From Methanomassiliicoccaceae archaeon (lineage in GTDB: Archaea > Thermoplasmatota > Thermoplasmata > Methanomassiliicoccales > UBA472): a DNA stretch of 37,683 nucleotides. The notes beneath the pieces were generated by a model. That model ran no database searches, was not told the origin of the DNA, and saw only the letters and a program-made list of their open reading frames with translations. Location: the NCBI GenBank assembly GCA_003135935.1, contig PNBI01000074.1:1-37683 (forward strand). Reading direction: 5' to 3'. A program made the position numbers and the translations under genes. Numbering within the stretch: position 1 is the stretch's first letter; the number at the start of each line of letters is the position of its first letter. This document shows, one piece after another, positions 10,248 to 18,380 of the stretch.

Positions 10248-10585
10248 GGTGTGACATGCTCGAAACGATTAGGAAGGGAGTGTTGAAGAAGGGCGTGGTG
10301 ACCGATCGTTATCCATACGTTCCTTACATGCCCTATGACGGCCATCTTGGCATGCCTATGGTGGATGAGGCCAAGTGCACATCCGACAAAGTCTGCGAAC
10401 AGGTATGCCCTACCACCGCCATCCGTTTCGCACCAGGCCAATTGAGCATAGACCTCGGCCTCTGCATATTCTGCGGGGAGTGCGCCCGCCGTTGTCCGCA
10501 TCAGGCGATAATCATGTCCAAGGAGTTTGAACTCGCAAGCAAGAGAAGAGAAGGTTTGGTGAGGTTCTATGTCGTCCAGCAATGA
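10244..10585 (+). CDS. HyfH/NuoI-like 2x[4Fe-4S] ferredoxin subunit (start probably ATG 10256)
   Basis: CTSDKVCEQVCPTTAIRF and CIFCGECARRCPHQAI. Confidence 0.88.
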   Translation: MRCDMLETIRKGVLKKGVVTDRYPYVPYMPYDGHLGMPMVDEAKCTSDKVCEQVCPTTAIRFAPGQLSIDLGLCIFCGECARRCPHQAIIMSKEFELASKRREGLVRFYVVQQ

Positions 10586-11114
10586 TGAGCTCGAGCGGAG
10601 CGGGAGGCAATTGGAGGCCCGCATCAAGAAGGCTTTCGGACGTTCGTTGGCCATTCGCGAAGTCGACTCAGGGTCCTGCAATGCCTGTGAGGTGGAAGTA
10701 AACGCCCTGACTAATCCGATCTTTGACATTGAGCGGTTCGGCTTGCACATCGTGGCCTCACCGAGGCATGCTGACGCTCTTCTAGTGACCGGACCCGTCG
10801 CTAGGAATATGGAGCACGCCCTGATGCAAACTTACCTGGCAACGCCTGATCACAAGATAGTGATTGCCACGGGGGCTTGCGCGTGCAGCGGAGGCATCTT
10901 CAAGGACTGCTATGCCACCACTAACGGGTTGGACAAGCTTCTTCCGGTCGATGTCTACATCCCTGGATGCCCGCCTCGCCCGCAAGCTATAATCCAGGGG
11001 CTCATGGTTGCCTTGGACAAGATGAAGGAGAAGGCAGGGCACAGCACAACTTCGTCCAAGCGCTTACTTGACAACGATAACGGTGCATCGGGCGTTGCGC
11101 ACGACGTATTCTGA
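10569..11114 (+). CDS. HyfI/NuoB-like small subunit
   Basis: DSGSCNACEVEV, GACACSGGIF, VYIPGCPPRPQAIIQGL: the [4Fe-4S] ligand pattern of the NuoB/HyfI family. Confidence 0.92.
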   Translation: MSSSNDELERSGRQLEARIKKAFGRSLAIREVDSGSCNACEVEVNALTNPIFDIERFGLHIVASPRHADALLVTGPVARNMEHALMQTYLATPDHKIVIATGACACSGGIFKDCYATTNGLDKLLPVDVYIPGCPPRPQAIIQGLMVALDKMKEKAGHSTTSSKRLLDNDNGASGVAHDVF

Positions 11115-11453
11115 CACCGAGCCGATGAGCACCCTGTCGATGGCCGTCTTTCCAGATGTGCCAACGATGATCGTGTCCGCCTTGATCCTTTCCGATGCGG
11201 TTAGGATGGTTTCGTAAGGACTTCCAGCCTCCAACAGGGTGGTCACGCTTACGCCCTTCTGCGTGCCGCGTTGCTTGAGCTTGTCCAGCACTTCCATGCC
11301 GAACTTGATGATCTTCTCCTTCTCCTCCTCTGCCTTGGGGCTCACCACGAAGATGATGTACAAAGTGGCCTTTTGCAAAGAGGCGAAATCGAATGCATAG
11401 TTGATCGCCTTCTCAGAATGCTTCTTGCCATCCGTAGCCAATAACAAATTCAC
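11064..11453 (-). CDS. UspA-family universal stress protein
   Basis: MNLLLATDGKKHSEKAINYAFDFA...ADTIIVGTSGKTAIDRVLIGSVSEYVVRNARCTVIVVK. Confidence 0.9.
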   Translation of the reverse strand: MNLLLATDGKKHSEKAINYAFDFASLQKATLYIIFVVSPKAEEEKEKIIKFGMEVLDKLKQRGTQKGVSVTTLLEAGSPYETILTASERIKADTIIVGTSGKTAIDRVLIGSVSEYVVRNARCTVIVVK

Positions 11454-11806
11454 GCTCGCACCTTCCTACATGGCATTGCATTGCTTGGGCATTTATCTTT
11501 CTCTATCTACCATCAATCCAGTGATTTGGCGGTATCTCCAATTAGATCGGGCATCCGGCCAGACCAGAACAGATTATCAATCCTGCTGATCTCGAGTGCC
11601 ATCAACAATGAACAGCTCGGTCAGCGCAAATGCACAAAGTGGTCTAACTGGGACGAACCAATCATCACCGATCAAAAGGAGGCGAAGAAGTGGTATCGAG
11701 AACCAAGGCCTTTCAATAGCCGGTTTATGGGACAAATTAAATCTATTCATGCATCGCTTGAGTAGTCCGAGCTGATGCAAAGGGAAGTTGGCTAGAGCCT
11801 CGGATA

Positions 11807-11829
11807 TCACTTATCTCAGAGATAAGTGA
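11807..11829. promoter_or_regulatory. Perfect 11-bp inverted repeat with 1-nt centre (possible operator)
   Basis: TCACTTATCTC-A-GAGATAAGTGA, 66 bp upstream of the 11896 ORF. Confidence 0.5.
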
Positions 11830-11895
11830 CAATCAAATCCAGGCAATATTCCATTTGCAACGATGACATACGAAATGTGAAATTCAAACAGGGAG

Positions 11896-12225
11896 ATGGA
11901 TGAGATGATGACACTGACCGAGGCAAGGAAGAGCCAACTGGACGAGATATTAGATTTGATGAACCGTGAAGCGGAGATGATGTTGTATTTCGAGGAAGGG
12001 TCAAAGGAATGGAAGCATGCCGAGGACGTCCTCCTTTCATTGAAGCGTTTCGCTGAGAACCTGGAACAACACGAGCGCACCTATTTGGAGGCTGGGCTCA
12101 TGGAACACAAGGACATCCATGACCTCTATTGGTCCGAGGCCAAATCGAAGCACCAGAGGGAAAAATTCGCCAAACTGGATGCTGAGGGAAAATTGAGAAG
12201 CGACGAGGAGTGGCGAAGAGTCTGA
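11896..12225 (+). CDS. Uncharacterised small charged helical protein
   Basis: 109 aa, compositionally plausible; preceded by ggga-type RBS (aacagggagATGGATG). Confidence 0.55.
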   Translation: MDEMMTLTEARKSQLDEILDLMNREAEMMLYFEEGSKEWKHAEDVLLSLKRFAENLEQHERTYLEAGLMEHKDIHDLYWSEAKSKHQREKFAKLDAEGKLRSDEEWRRV

Positions 12226-12327
12226 AAGTTTCTAGCTCCGGTGCTTGATAAGGTCCATCAGCCATCGGAGTAAGGTTACTGGATCCACTCAAGCCGATCG
12301 TCGGTCGAAGAATCGGCTTTGTTCGGC

Positions 12328-12933
12328 TCAAGACCCATCCTTCGATCTCTTCGAATAGTAGCGCACGCCCGGATCGTCTTTGTATCCGATCTTCTCGAAC
12401 AGCCTCATTGACGAATCGCTATGGTCTTCGATGAGGCAAGAGAAGACCTCCAGTCCAAGGGCTTCGAATCGAGCCTCCATACTCTCGATCATCATTTTGG
12501 CCACGCCTTTCCTCCGTAATTCTGGCCTTACAGCTAGCCTGTTGATCCAGCCTTTCCTGCCATCGGTGGTGCCAAACAACGTTCCGACTATTTCCCCCTG
12601 GAATTCTGCCACCAGAAAGAGCGCGGTCGGCCTTCCCAACTCCTCGTTGATCCTCTCTCTGCTGTCCCGGCCGTTCGGTCGAAATGGAAGTCCGCAGGTG
12701 CACCACATCTCGATTACCTGGTCGTAATCTTCCATTTGGAAATCGCGCATCGCCAAATCTTGCTTGGAGAATTCGCTTGTCCCTTTCATCTCTTCCAAGA
12801 GATGATGGACGCCGGACTTGATAAAACTGGCCAGGTTCCGCCCAATCAAGGTGGGCGCGGAATAATCAGCTCCATTTGCTGGGCAAACCGGGGCAACCCT
12901 TTCGAGCAATGAGGTCGTCTCGCATTCACCCAA
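12328..12933 (-). CDS. GNAT-family N-acetyltransferase (start uncertain; ATG 12789 is an alternative to TTG 12933)
   Basis: FLVAEFQGEIVGTLFGTTDGRKGWINRLAVRPELRRKGVAKMMIESMEARFEALG...SSMRLFEKIGY. Confidence 0.85.
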   Translation of the reverse strand: MGECETTSLLERVAPVCPANGADYSAPTLIGRNLASFIKSGVHHLLEEMKGTSEFSKQDLAMRDFQMEDYDQVIEMWCTCGLPFRPNGRDSRERINEELGRPTALFLVAEFQGEIVGTLFGTTDGRKGWINRLAVRPELRRKGVAKMMIESMEARFEALGLEVFSCLIEDHSDSSMRLFEKIGYKDDPGVRYYSKRSKDGS

Positions 12934-12936
12934 GCA

Positions 12937-13599
12937 TCATTCCCTGATCACGAAATGGTCGAGATCGAGCTGCTTGCGCCTTGCTTCGATAATGGAAGCA
13001 TCGACGATGGCTTCGAGCCACAGCTGCGCCAGGAGCTCATTGGTATGGGCGCGGTGGCATACGACGCAAAGTGTCTTGAGGTTTGATGGATGATCGCTCC
13101 CGCCACGTTCCCTCGGCACAATATGATGCACTTCCGTGAACCACGAAGGTATGTCGGCTAGGGGTTTGTTGCACTCTTGGCAATGGGACCCATCTCGTGC
13201 AAGGACGCGCCGGCGCACCTCCCTCCATCCCAACGCCCTTAATGCCAAAGGCATGGTTTCGTGGGATAGATGCTCTCGACTGCCCTCGACGTTCCATCCA
13301 CCATTCTTCTCAAAAGCATTCTGGATTTCGTGCGATATCAGGCATCGCTTAAAGTCGAAAAGGGTGGAATGCCTTTTTCGGCATCTTACGCACCTTCCGA
13401 CGAAGGACGATCTGCCGCTCACAACTTCCAAACTGGTCTTGTGATCCCATGCTCTGTGGCCGCAATTCTTTTCGATCTTCGCGTCGCACATCCTTAGCTC
13501 GGGCTCAGTGCCAAGTTCGCCGCCAAGGATCCACGTATGATATTCCCTGAGGCACAGAGAACCCCTTCGAGGTCGGTCTTGGAAGTGGCAGCCGATCAT
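12937..13599 (-). CDS. HNH endonuclease-domain protein (start possibly ATG 13491)
   Basis: RVLARDGSHCQECNKPL...TEVHHIVPRERGGSDHPSNLKTLCVVCHRAHT, HNH core with CxxC pairs. Confidence 0.85.
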   Translation of the reverse strand: MIGCHFQDRPRRGSLCLREYHTWILGGELGTEPELRMCDAKIEKNCGHRAWDHKTSLEVVSGRSSFVGRCVRCRKRHSTLFDFKRCLISHEIQNAFEKNGGWNVEGSREHLSHETMPLALRALGWREVRRRVLARDGSHCQECNKPLADIPSWFTEVHHIVPRERGGSDHPSNLKTLCVVCHRAHTNELLAQLWLEAIVDASIIEARRKQLDLDHFVIRE

Positions 13600-13691
13600 A
13601 TTTGTGATATCAGGCCTCCTCCTAAATTAACCGGTCGGGTCAGCTATCAGTGGTGCCAAATTTCTTCTGAGGCGATTGAGCGCTCGTCAGC

Positions 13692-14108
13692 TCAAACCTC
13701 GATGAATGTCCGTTTTATCCAGGCAAGGATATCATCGCGCATGCTACGCATATCGTCCAAATGCCCTTTTTCCGTATTCGGAGTGCCCTTTGGCGCGTTC
13801 ACGCCATGATGCAGATGTTCCTTGGCATCAGGGAAGAAAGGGCAGAAGTCCTCATCATCGCTGCACAGTGTCACTGCGTAATCGAACCGTTTTCCTGTGA
13901 ACTCATTCAAGTGCTTCACCCGGTTCTTCGAGATGTCGATGCCCATCTCCCTCATCACCGCTATCGAGTAAGGGTTGATTTCGGTGGGGCTGCTTCCGGC
14001 GCTGCTTGCTTCCAGCCTGTCCCCAAAAAGGTTATTGGCAATGGCCTCGGCCATTTGCGATCTGGCACTGTTGTGCGAGCAAATGAATAATACCTTCGCT
14101 TTTGTCAT
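13692..14108 (-). CDS. arsC: ArsC-type (low-MW PTP fold) arsenate reductase / phosphatase
   Basis: VLFICSHNSARSQMAEAIANNLFGDRLEASSAGSSP; CFPxFPDA-type motif CPFFPDAKEH. Confidence 0.8.
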   Translation of the reverse strand: MTKAKVLFICSHNSARSQMAEAIANNLFGDRLEASSAGSSPTEINPYSIAVMREMGIDISKNRVKHLNEFTGKRFDYAVTLCSDDEDFCPFFPDAKEHLHHGVNAPKGTPNTEKGHLDDMRSMRDDILAWIKRTFIEV

Positions 14109-14118
14109 TTCTAGCCTC

Positions 14119-14946
14119 CTAAGGGATCGATGAAGGGTCCCATGAGACTCTCCTTTCCTTATCGATGGAATCGATCTCTTTCATATCCGAATCATCAATC
14201 TGGAAATCGAAGACGTTGGCATTCTCGATGATCCGATCCTTGTGGGTCGATTTCGGTATCTCTATCAATCCATGCTGCAATCCCCAGCGGATCATAACCT
14301 GGGCTGGGGTCTTGCGGTAATGGTCTCCGATGCTCTTTAGGATCGGGGAATCGAGCTTTCTGGCGCGGGTCAATGGACTGTATGCCTCCATCTGAATCTT
14401 CTCCTTCTGGCAATATTCCAGCAAATCCTTTTGGAATAGCCAGGGGTGGAATTCCACTTGGTTCACCGTTGGGATGACCTTTGCGTACCCCATCATCTCT
14501 TTGAGGTGCGTTATCGTATAATTGCTAACTCCGATGGCTCGGCATTTTCCATCTTCTAGTAGCTTCTCCAGCGCCTGCCAGGTCTCCTTCCTCAATCCCC
14601 CTCCAGGCCAATGAATCAGGTACAAGTCGACGTAATCCAACCCCAAGGCGGCCTGGCTTCGTTGGAATGCTTTGAGCGTCCGGTCGTAGCCGTGGTCGCT
14701 GTTCCAGACCTTGGTCGTGATGAACAATTCCTCGCGTTCCAGACCGCTCTGTGCCACCGCCTTGCCCACATCCATTTCATTGCCATACATGCTGGCCGTG
14801 TCTATCAATCGATATCCGACAGCCAGTGCCTCAAGGCATGCGGATCTGGTTTGGTCCCCGGATGACATTTGGTATACCCCGAGTCCCAGGATTGGCATTT
14901 CGACGCCATTATTCAGTTTCACCCTGGTTCCGATATTGGCTATCAT
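14119..14946 (-). CDS. Aldo/keto reductase
   Basis: MPILGLGVYQM...YRLIDTASMYGNEMDVGKAV...DLYLIHWPGG...IGVSNYTITHLKEM...NQVEFHPWL. ORF extends to 14982. Confidence 0.93.
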   Translation of the reverse strand: MIANIGTRVKLNNGVEMPILGLGVYQMSSGDQTRSACLEALAVGYRLIDTASMYGNEMDVGKAVAQSGLEREELFITTKVWNSDHGYDRTLKAFQRSQAALGLDYVDLYLIHWPGGGLRKETWQALEKLLEDGKCRAIGVSNYTITHLKEMMGYAKVIPTVNQVEFHPWLFQKDLLEYCQKEKIQMEAYSPLTRARKLDSPILKSIGDHYRKTPAQVMIRWGLQHGLIEIPKSTHKDRIIENANVFDFQIDDSDMKEIDSIDKERRVSWDPSSIP

Positions 14947-15072
14947 TTTCCGTACCTGATGATTAGTTGCAGCCACTGGCATATAAGCTCACGCACGAAA
15001 TCGAGCGAAAGATATCGGTGTTCACTTCGGCCTTGGATAAGAACGGGCTAGCTGGTTGTGGTTCTTATGGCA

Positions 15073-15771
15073 TTATGCCTTCAGCACGCTATCTAGACCG
15101 TTACCTTGGAGATGGATGTAGGGGATATATCTCAGGAGAACCTCCCCATAGCGCGTCATCGTTTCGATGTCGGGGCTTGGCATCGAAATCCCGTCGAAAG
15201 GGATATCATATCTGGAACTCATGAACTGGACTAGGTTTGCCTGATCTGCATATCCCTGCAACTGTTTTCCCAACCTCTCAATGCCTTCCTCTGTAACATA
15301 TCCAGGAATGATCCTAAGAAAAATCCGCAACTTCTGGTCTTTCAATATTTCCAAGCTCTCCTTCAGCGCGGCAAGATAGCCTTGGACCTCCGCCTCGTTC
15401 AACTGGGTAAGTCGCTGATACAAGGCGACATCATCCATTGGTCCCTTAATCTCGATGACATATCGCGAAACGAAGCCGATCGTTTCTTTGAGGGCCTTTG
15501 GGTCCGAACCGGTTGTTTTGAGCGTTATCTCCTTCCCTCTCCTTTTCAATGCCTTGATGAGATCGATCACCTCGGTCTTTTGCGACATTGGCTCCGCGCC
15601 GCCTATGTAGACCTTGTTCAGCTGGGGGTCAGAGAGGAAGGCTAAGGTCTTTTCATAACTGCTGTCAGTCCGAGGTAAGGAGATATGCGCGCAATAGCGG
15701 CATTTGAGGGGACAGCTGGGTGTATCAATGATGCCGTTCCCGATCTTCTTCTGAAGTGAGATCAAACGCAC
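15073..15771 (-). CDS. Radical SAM protein of unassigned function
   Basis: GIIDTPSCPLKCRYCAHISLPRTD (CxxxCxxC) and YIGGAEPMSQ. Confidence 0.75.
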   Translation of the reverse strand: MRLISLQKKIGNGIIDTPSCPLKCRYCAHISLPRTDSSYEKTLAFLSDPQLNKVYIGGAEPMSQKTEVIDLIKALKRRGKEITLKTTGSDPKALKETIGFVSRYVIEIKGPMDDVALYQRLTQLNEAEVQGYLAALKESLEILKDQKLRIFLRIIPGYVTEEGIERLGKQLQGYADQANLVQFMSSRYDIPFDGISMPSPDIETMTRYGEVLLRYIPYIHLQGNGLDSVLKA

Positions 15772-15824
15772 GCTACTTCATGTCGTTTTCCGGATGATAA
15801 TCCTTGCCATCAAAGAATCTAGGA

Positions 15825-15847
15825 GGGGGGGATCATGATGTCCCCCC
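15825..15847. terminator. GC-rich hairpin in the gap between the Lon-like gene and the radical SAM gene (terminator or 5' regulatory hairpin)
   Basis: GGGGGGG-ATCATGATGT-CCCCCC. Confidence 0.4.
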
Positions 15848-15865
15848 GATTCCTCGGAGAAAGGA

Positions 15866-18247
15866 CTACGGGCGGTATTCTTTGACCTTCTCCGCCATAT
15901 CCAGCAAGCGCGCCTGGACTAGATAGTTGATCGTTCCTTTCTCGAAGGAGCCATCGGATTTGCGCTCGCCCGCCTTCACGTCGGTCAGGACCTCGATCCC
16001 CTGCGCGATGCTCGCCACTGGATAGATGTGGAATTGGCCTTTCTTCACCGCTGCGACCACCTCATCCTTAAGCATCAGGTGCTGGACGTTGCTTTGTGGC
16101 ATCATCACTCCATTCTTGCCGTTGAGGCCGAGCAGCTTGCAGACCTCGAAGTAGCCCTCGATCTTCTCGTTGATCCCTCCGATGGCCTGAACCTCTCCCT
16201 TTTGATTGACGGAGCCAGTGACTGCGATGTACTGCTTGATAGGCTTATCAGCCAGAGCGGACAATATCGCGTAGAGTTCGGTGGACGACGCGGAATCGCC
16301 GTCCACGCCCGAATAGTTCTGCTCGAACACCAGTTTGGCCGTCAATGACAGTGGAGATTCCTTGGCGTACATTCCGTTCAGATAACCGATCAATATCATC
16401 ACACCCTTTGTGTGCGAGGGGCCGCTCATCTCCGCCTCCCTCTCGATATTGACGATGCCTTCTTTGCCGACACCTACCGACGCGGTGATCCGGCTTGGCA
16501 TCCCGAACGCGTAATCCCCTGTCGACATCACGCTCAGTCCATTGACCTGGCCAGCCTTATTTCCCGCGACATCGAGGATAACGATCCCTTTGGCAATGGC
16601 CTCTTCGATCTTCTTTTGGATTATGTTGGAACGATAGACCTTCTCCTCCAAGGCCTGATTGATGTGCTGCCGCTTGATCAGCCTGACCTTGGCGGTCTTT
16701 GCATAGAAATTCGCCTCTCGGATCAGGTCGGCTATGTCCGAGAACAGGGTCGAAAGTTTCGCCTGATCATCTGCAAGGCGGGAACCGTGCTCGACCACGG
16801 CCGAAAGCGCACCTGGATCCAGATGCAACAATTTCTCTTTCTGGCACAGGGTGCAGACGAACTGCGCGTACTGATTGATGTTGTCCTTGCTGCGCTCCAT
16901 GGTGGTATCGAAGGCGCCTTTGACCTTGAACAGCTCCTTGAATTCGCGGTCCGCGGAGTAGAGTATCTCATAGCTGTAAGGATCGCCCAGGATGATCACC
17001 TTGGCATCGAACGGTATCGCCTCCGGACGGAGCGACTTCGTCATGATATATCCGAATTTGACAGCCGGGTCCTCGATCTCCAGTTTGCCCGTGGACAAAG
17101 TTTGTTTTAGGCTAGGCCATGACAGCGCATCAGCGAATAGGCCTTCCACCGGGACAACGAGGAATCCTCCGTTGGCCTTGTGCATCGCCCCGGCTCGGAT
17201 CATGGTAAAATCAGTGAACAGCGCTCCGAACCTTGCCTCCTTTTCTGTCGCGCCGAACAACCTGAAGTAGGAGGGGTTGGTCTCGATGACGACCGGCGCC
17301 CCAATGGTCTTGGAATTATCAACGATAAGGTTCACGGCGTAATTATGTGCAGGGCTGTCCACCTGGATCGGAATGCCCATCGGGCCAGCCTGCTTCTGAT
17401 CCCCGGTGAGAACGCCGGCAAGGTTGTCGAGAATATTCGCTTGCACCTCTGCCAGGAATTCGATCACCTGCTGGAACGCTCCGAACTGTTCCCTCAGCAA
17501 TGACATTCGAGGCCCGACAATATATGAAGCGACGTCCCGGTTCAGCTTGTTCACCTTTTCCTCGGCCTCTTTGTCCAGGTCCCTGAGCTGGATCAGGGAT
17601 TTCTGCACATCCACCTGCAGCTCGTCCCTTTTATCTTCGATCTTCTTTCGATCCTTCGTTGGCATGTTGGCCAGATCTTCCTCGGAAATGGGCTTCCCGT
17701 CGACCACTGGCACTAGCAATAGCCCGATCGGGGACTGGGTTATCTGGAACCCGGCTTTGGAGGTCATTCGGCTCATGTTGGCGACGAACTCCTTCCGCTT
17801 CTCGTCCAGGCTGTGCAGTGCGGTCGTGCGTTGCTGAGTATATTCATTGCTCTCGAACGCTTCGCGCAGCGCGGTGGTCAGGCCAGCCACTAGCTTCTCC
17901 ATCTCTTTCTTTAGGTCCGCACCCTTTCCGGCCGGAAGCCTCAACGCACGCGGACTGGTCGGGTCCTTGAAATTGTTCACATAGCACCAATCGTCCGGAG
18001 CGCCCTTTTCTTTGGCCAGTTGCTCGATGAAGCTGACGATGGCCGTCTTGCGTCCGGTTCCTGGAAGGCCGGCCACGAAGATGTTGAATCCTTGATTTTG
18101 AATGCGTAGGCCGAATTGCAGGGCGCGCACCGCCCTATCCTGGCCGATTATCTCCATCAGGGGCGAAAGCTCCTCAGAGGACTTGCATTTGAATGTGATA
18201 TCTGGGCAAGTGTTGCGGCACTGCTCGGTCGTGAGTTCCTTCATCAT
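15866..18247 (-). CDS. Lon-like ATP-dependent protease (AAA + S16 Lon C-terminal domain)
   Basis: Walker A VAGLPGTGRKTAIV; C-terminal Lon catalytic motif GVDGDSASSTELYAILSALADKPIKQYIAVTGSVNQKGEVQAIGGINEKIEGYF. Confidence 0.92.
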   Translation of the reverse strand: MMKELTTEQCRNTCPDITFKCKSSEELSPLMEIIGQDRAVRALQFGLRIQNQGFNIFVAGLPGTGRKTAIVSFIEQLAKEKGAPDDWCYVNNFKDPTSPRALRLPAGKGADLKKEMEKLVAGLTTALREAFESNEYTQQRTTALHSLDEKRKEFVANMSRMTSKAGFQITQSPIGLLLVPVVDGKPISEEDLANMPTKDRKKIEDKRDELQVDVQKSLIQLRDLDKEAEEKVNKLNRDVASYIVGPRMSLLREQFGAFQQVIEFLAEVQANILDNLAGVLTGDQKQAGPMGIPIQVDSPAHNYAVNLIVDNSKTIGAPVVIETNPSYFRLFGATEKEARFGALFTDFTMIRAGAMHKANGGFLVVPVEGLFADALSWPSLKQTLSTGKLEIEDPAVKFGYIMTKSLRPEAIPFDAKVIILGDPYSYEILYSADREFKELFKVKGAFDTTMERSKDNINQYAQFVCTLCQKEKLLHLDPGALSAVVEHGSRLADDQAKLSTLFSDIADLIREANFYAKTAKVRLIKRQHINQALEEKVYRSNIIQKKIEEAIAKGIVILDVAGNKAGQVNGLSVMSTGDYAFGMPSRITASVGVGKEGIVNIEREAEMSGPSHTKGVMILIGYLNGMYAKESPLSLTAKLVFEQNYSGVDGDSASSTELYAILSALADKPIKQYIAVTGSVNQKGEVQAIGGINEKIEGYFEVCKLLGLNGKNGVMMPQSNVQHLMLKDEVVAAVKKGQFHIYPVASIAQGIEVLTDVKAGERKSDGSFEKGTINYLVQARLLDMAEKVKEYRP

Positions 18248-18380
18248 CTACGATTACCTCGTGGCGGAAAGATTGCATTAACCCCCTTGTAAAACCTACT
18301 ATTGGTCATCGAAAGTGGCGGGTGAAGAGCACCAGCACTCAGCAAAAAGTATTATCCGACAGCATCGCGTTGGTGCGGCA

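Noticed and set aside
9869-10750. Minus-strand 293-aa ORF
   Set aside because: Antisense to HyfG/H/I-like genes with conserved motifs.
11481-11765. Plus-strand 94-aa ORF in the gap after UspA
   Set aside because: No recognisable family and composition not convincing; left as non-coding pending blastx.
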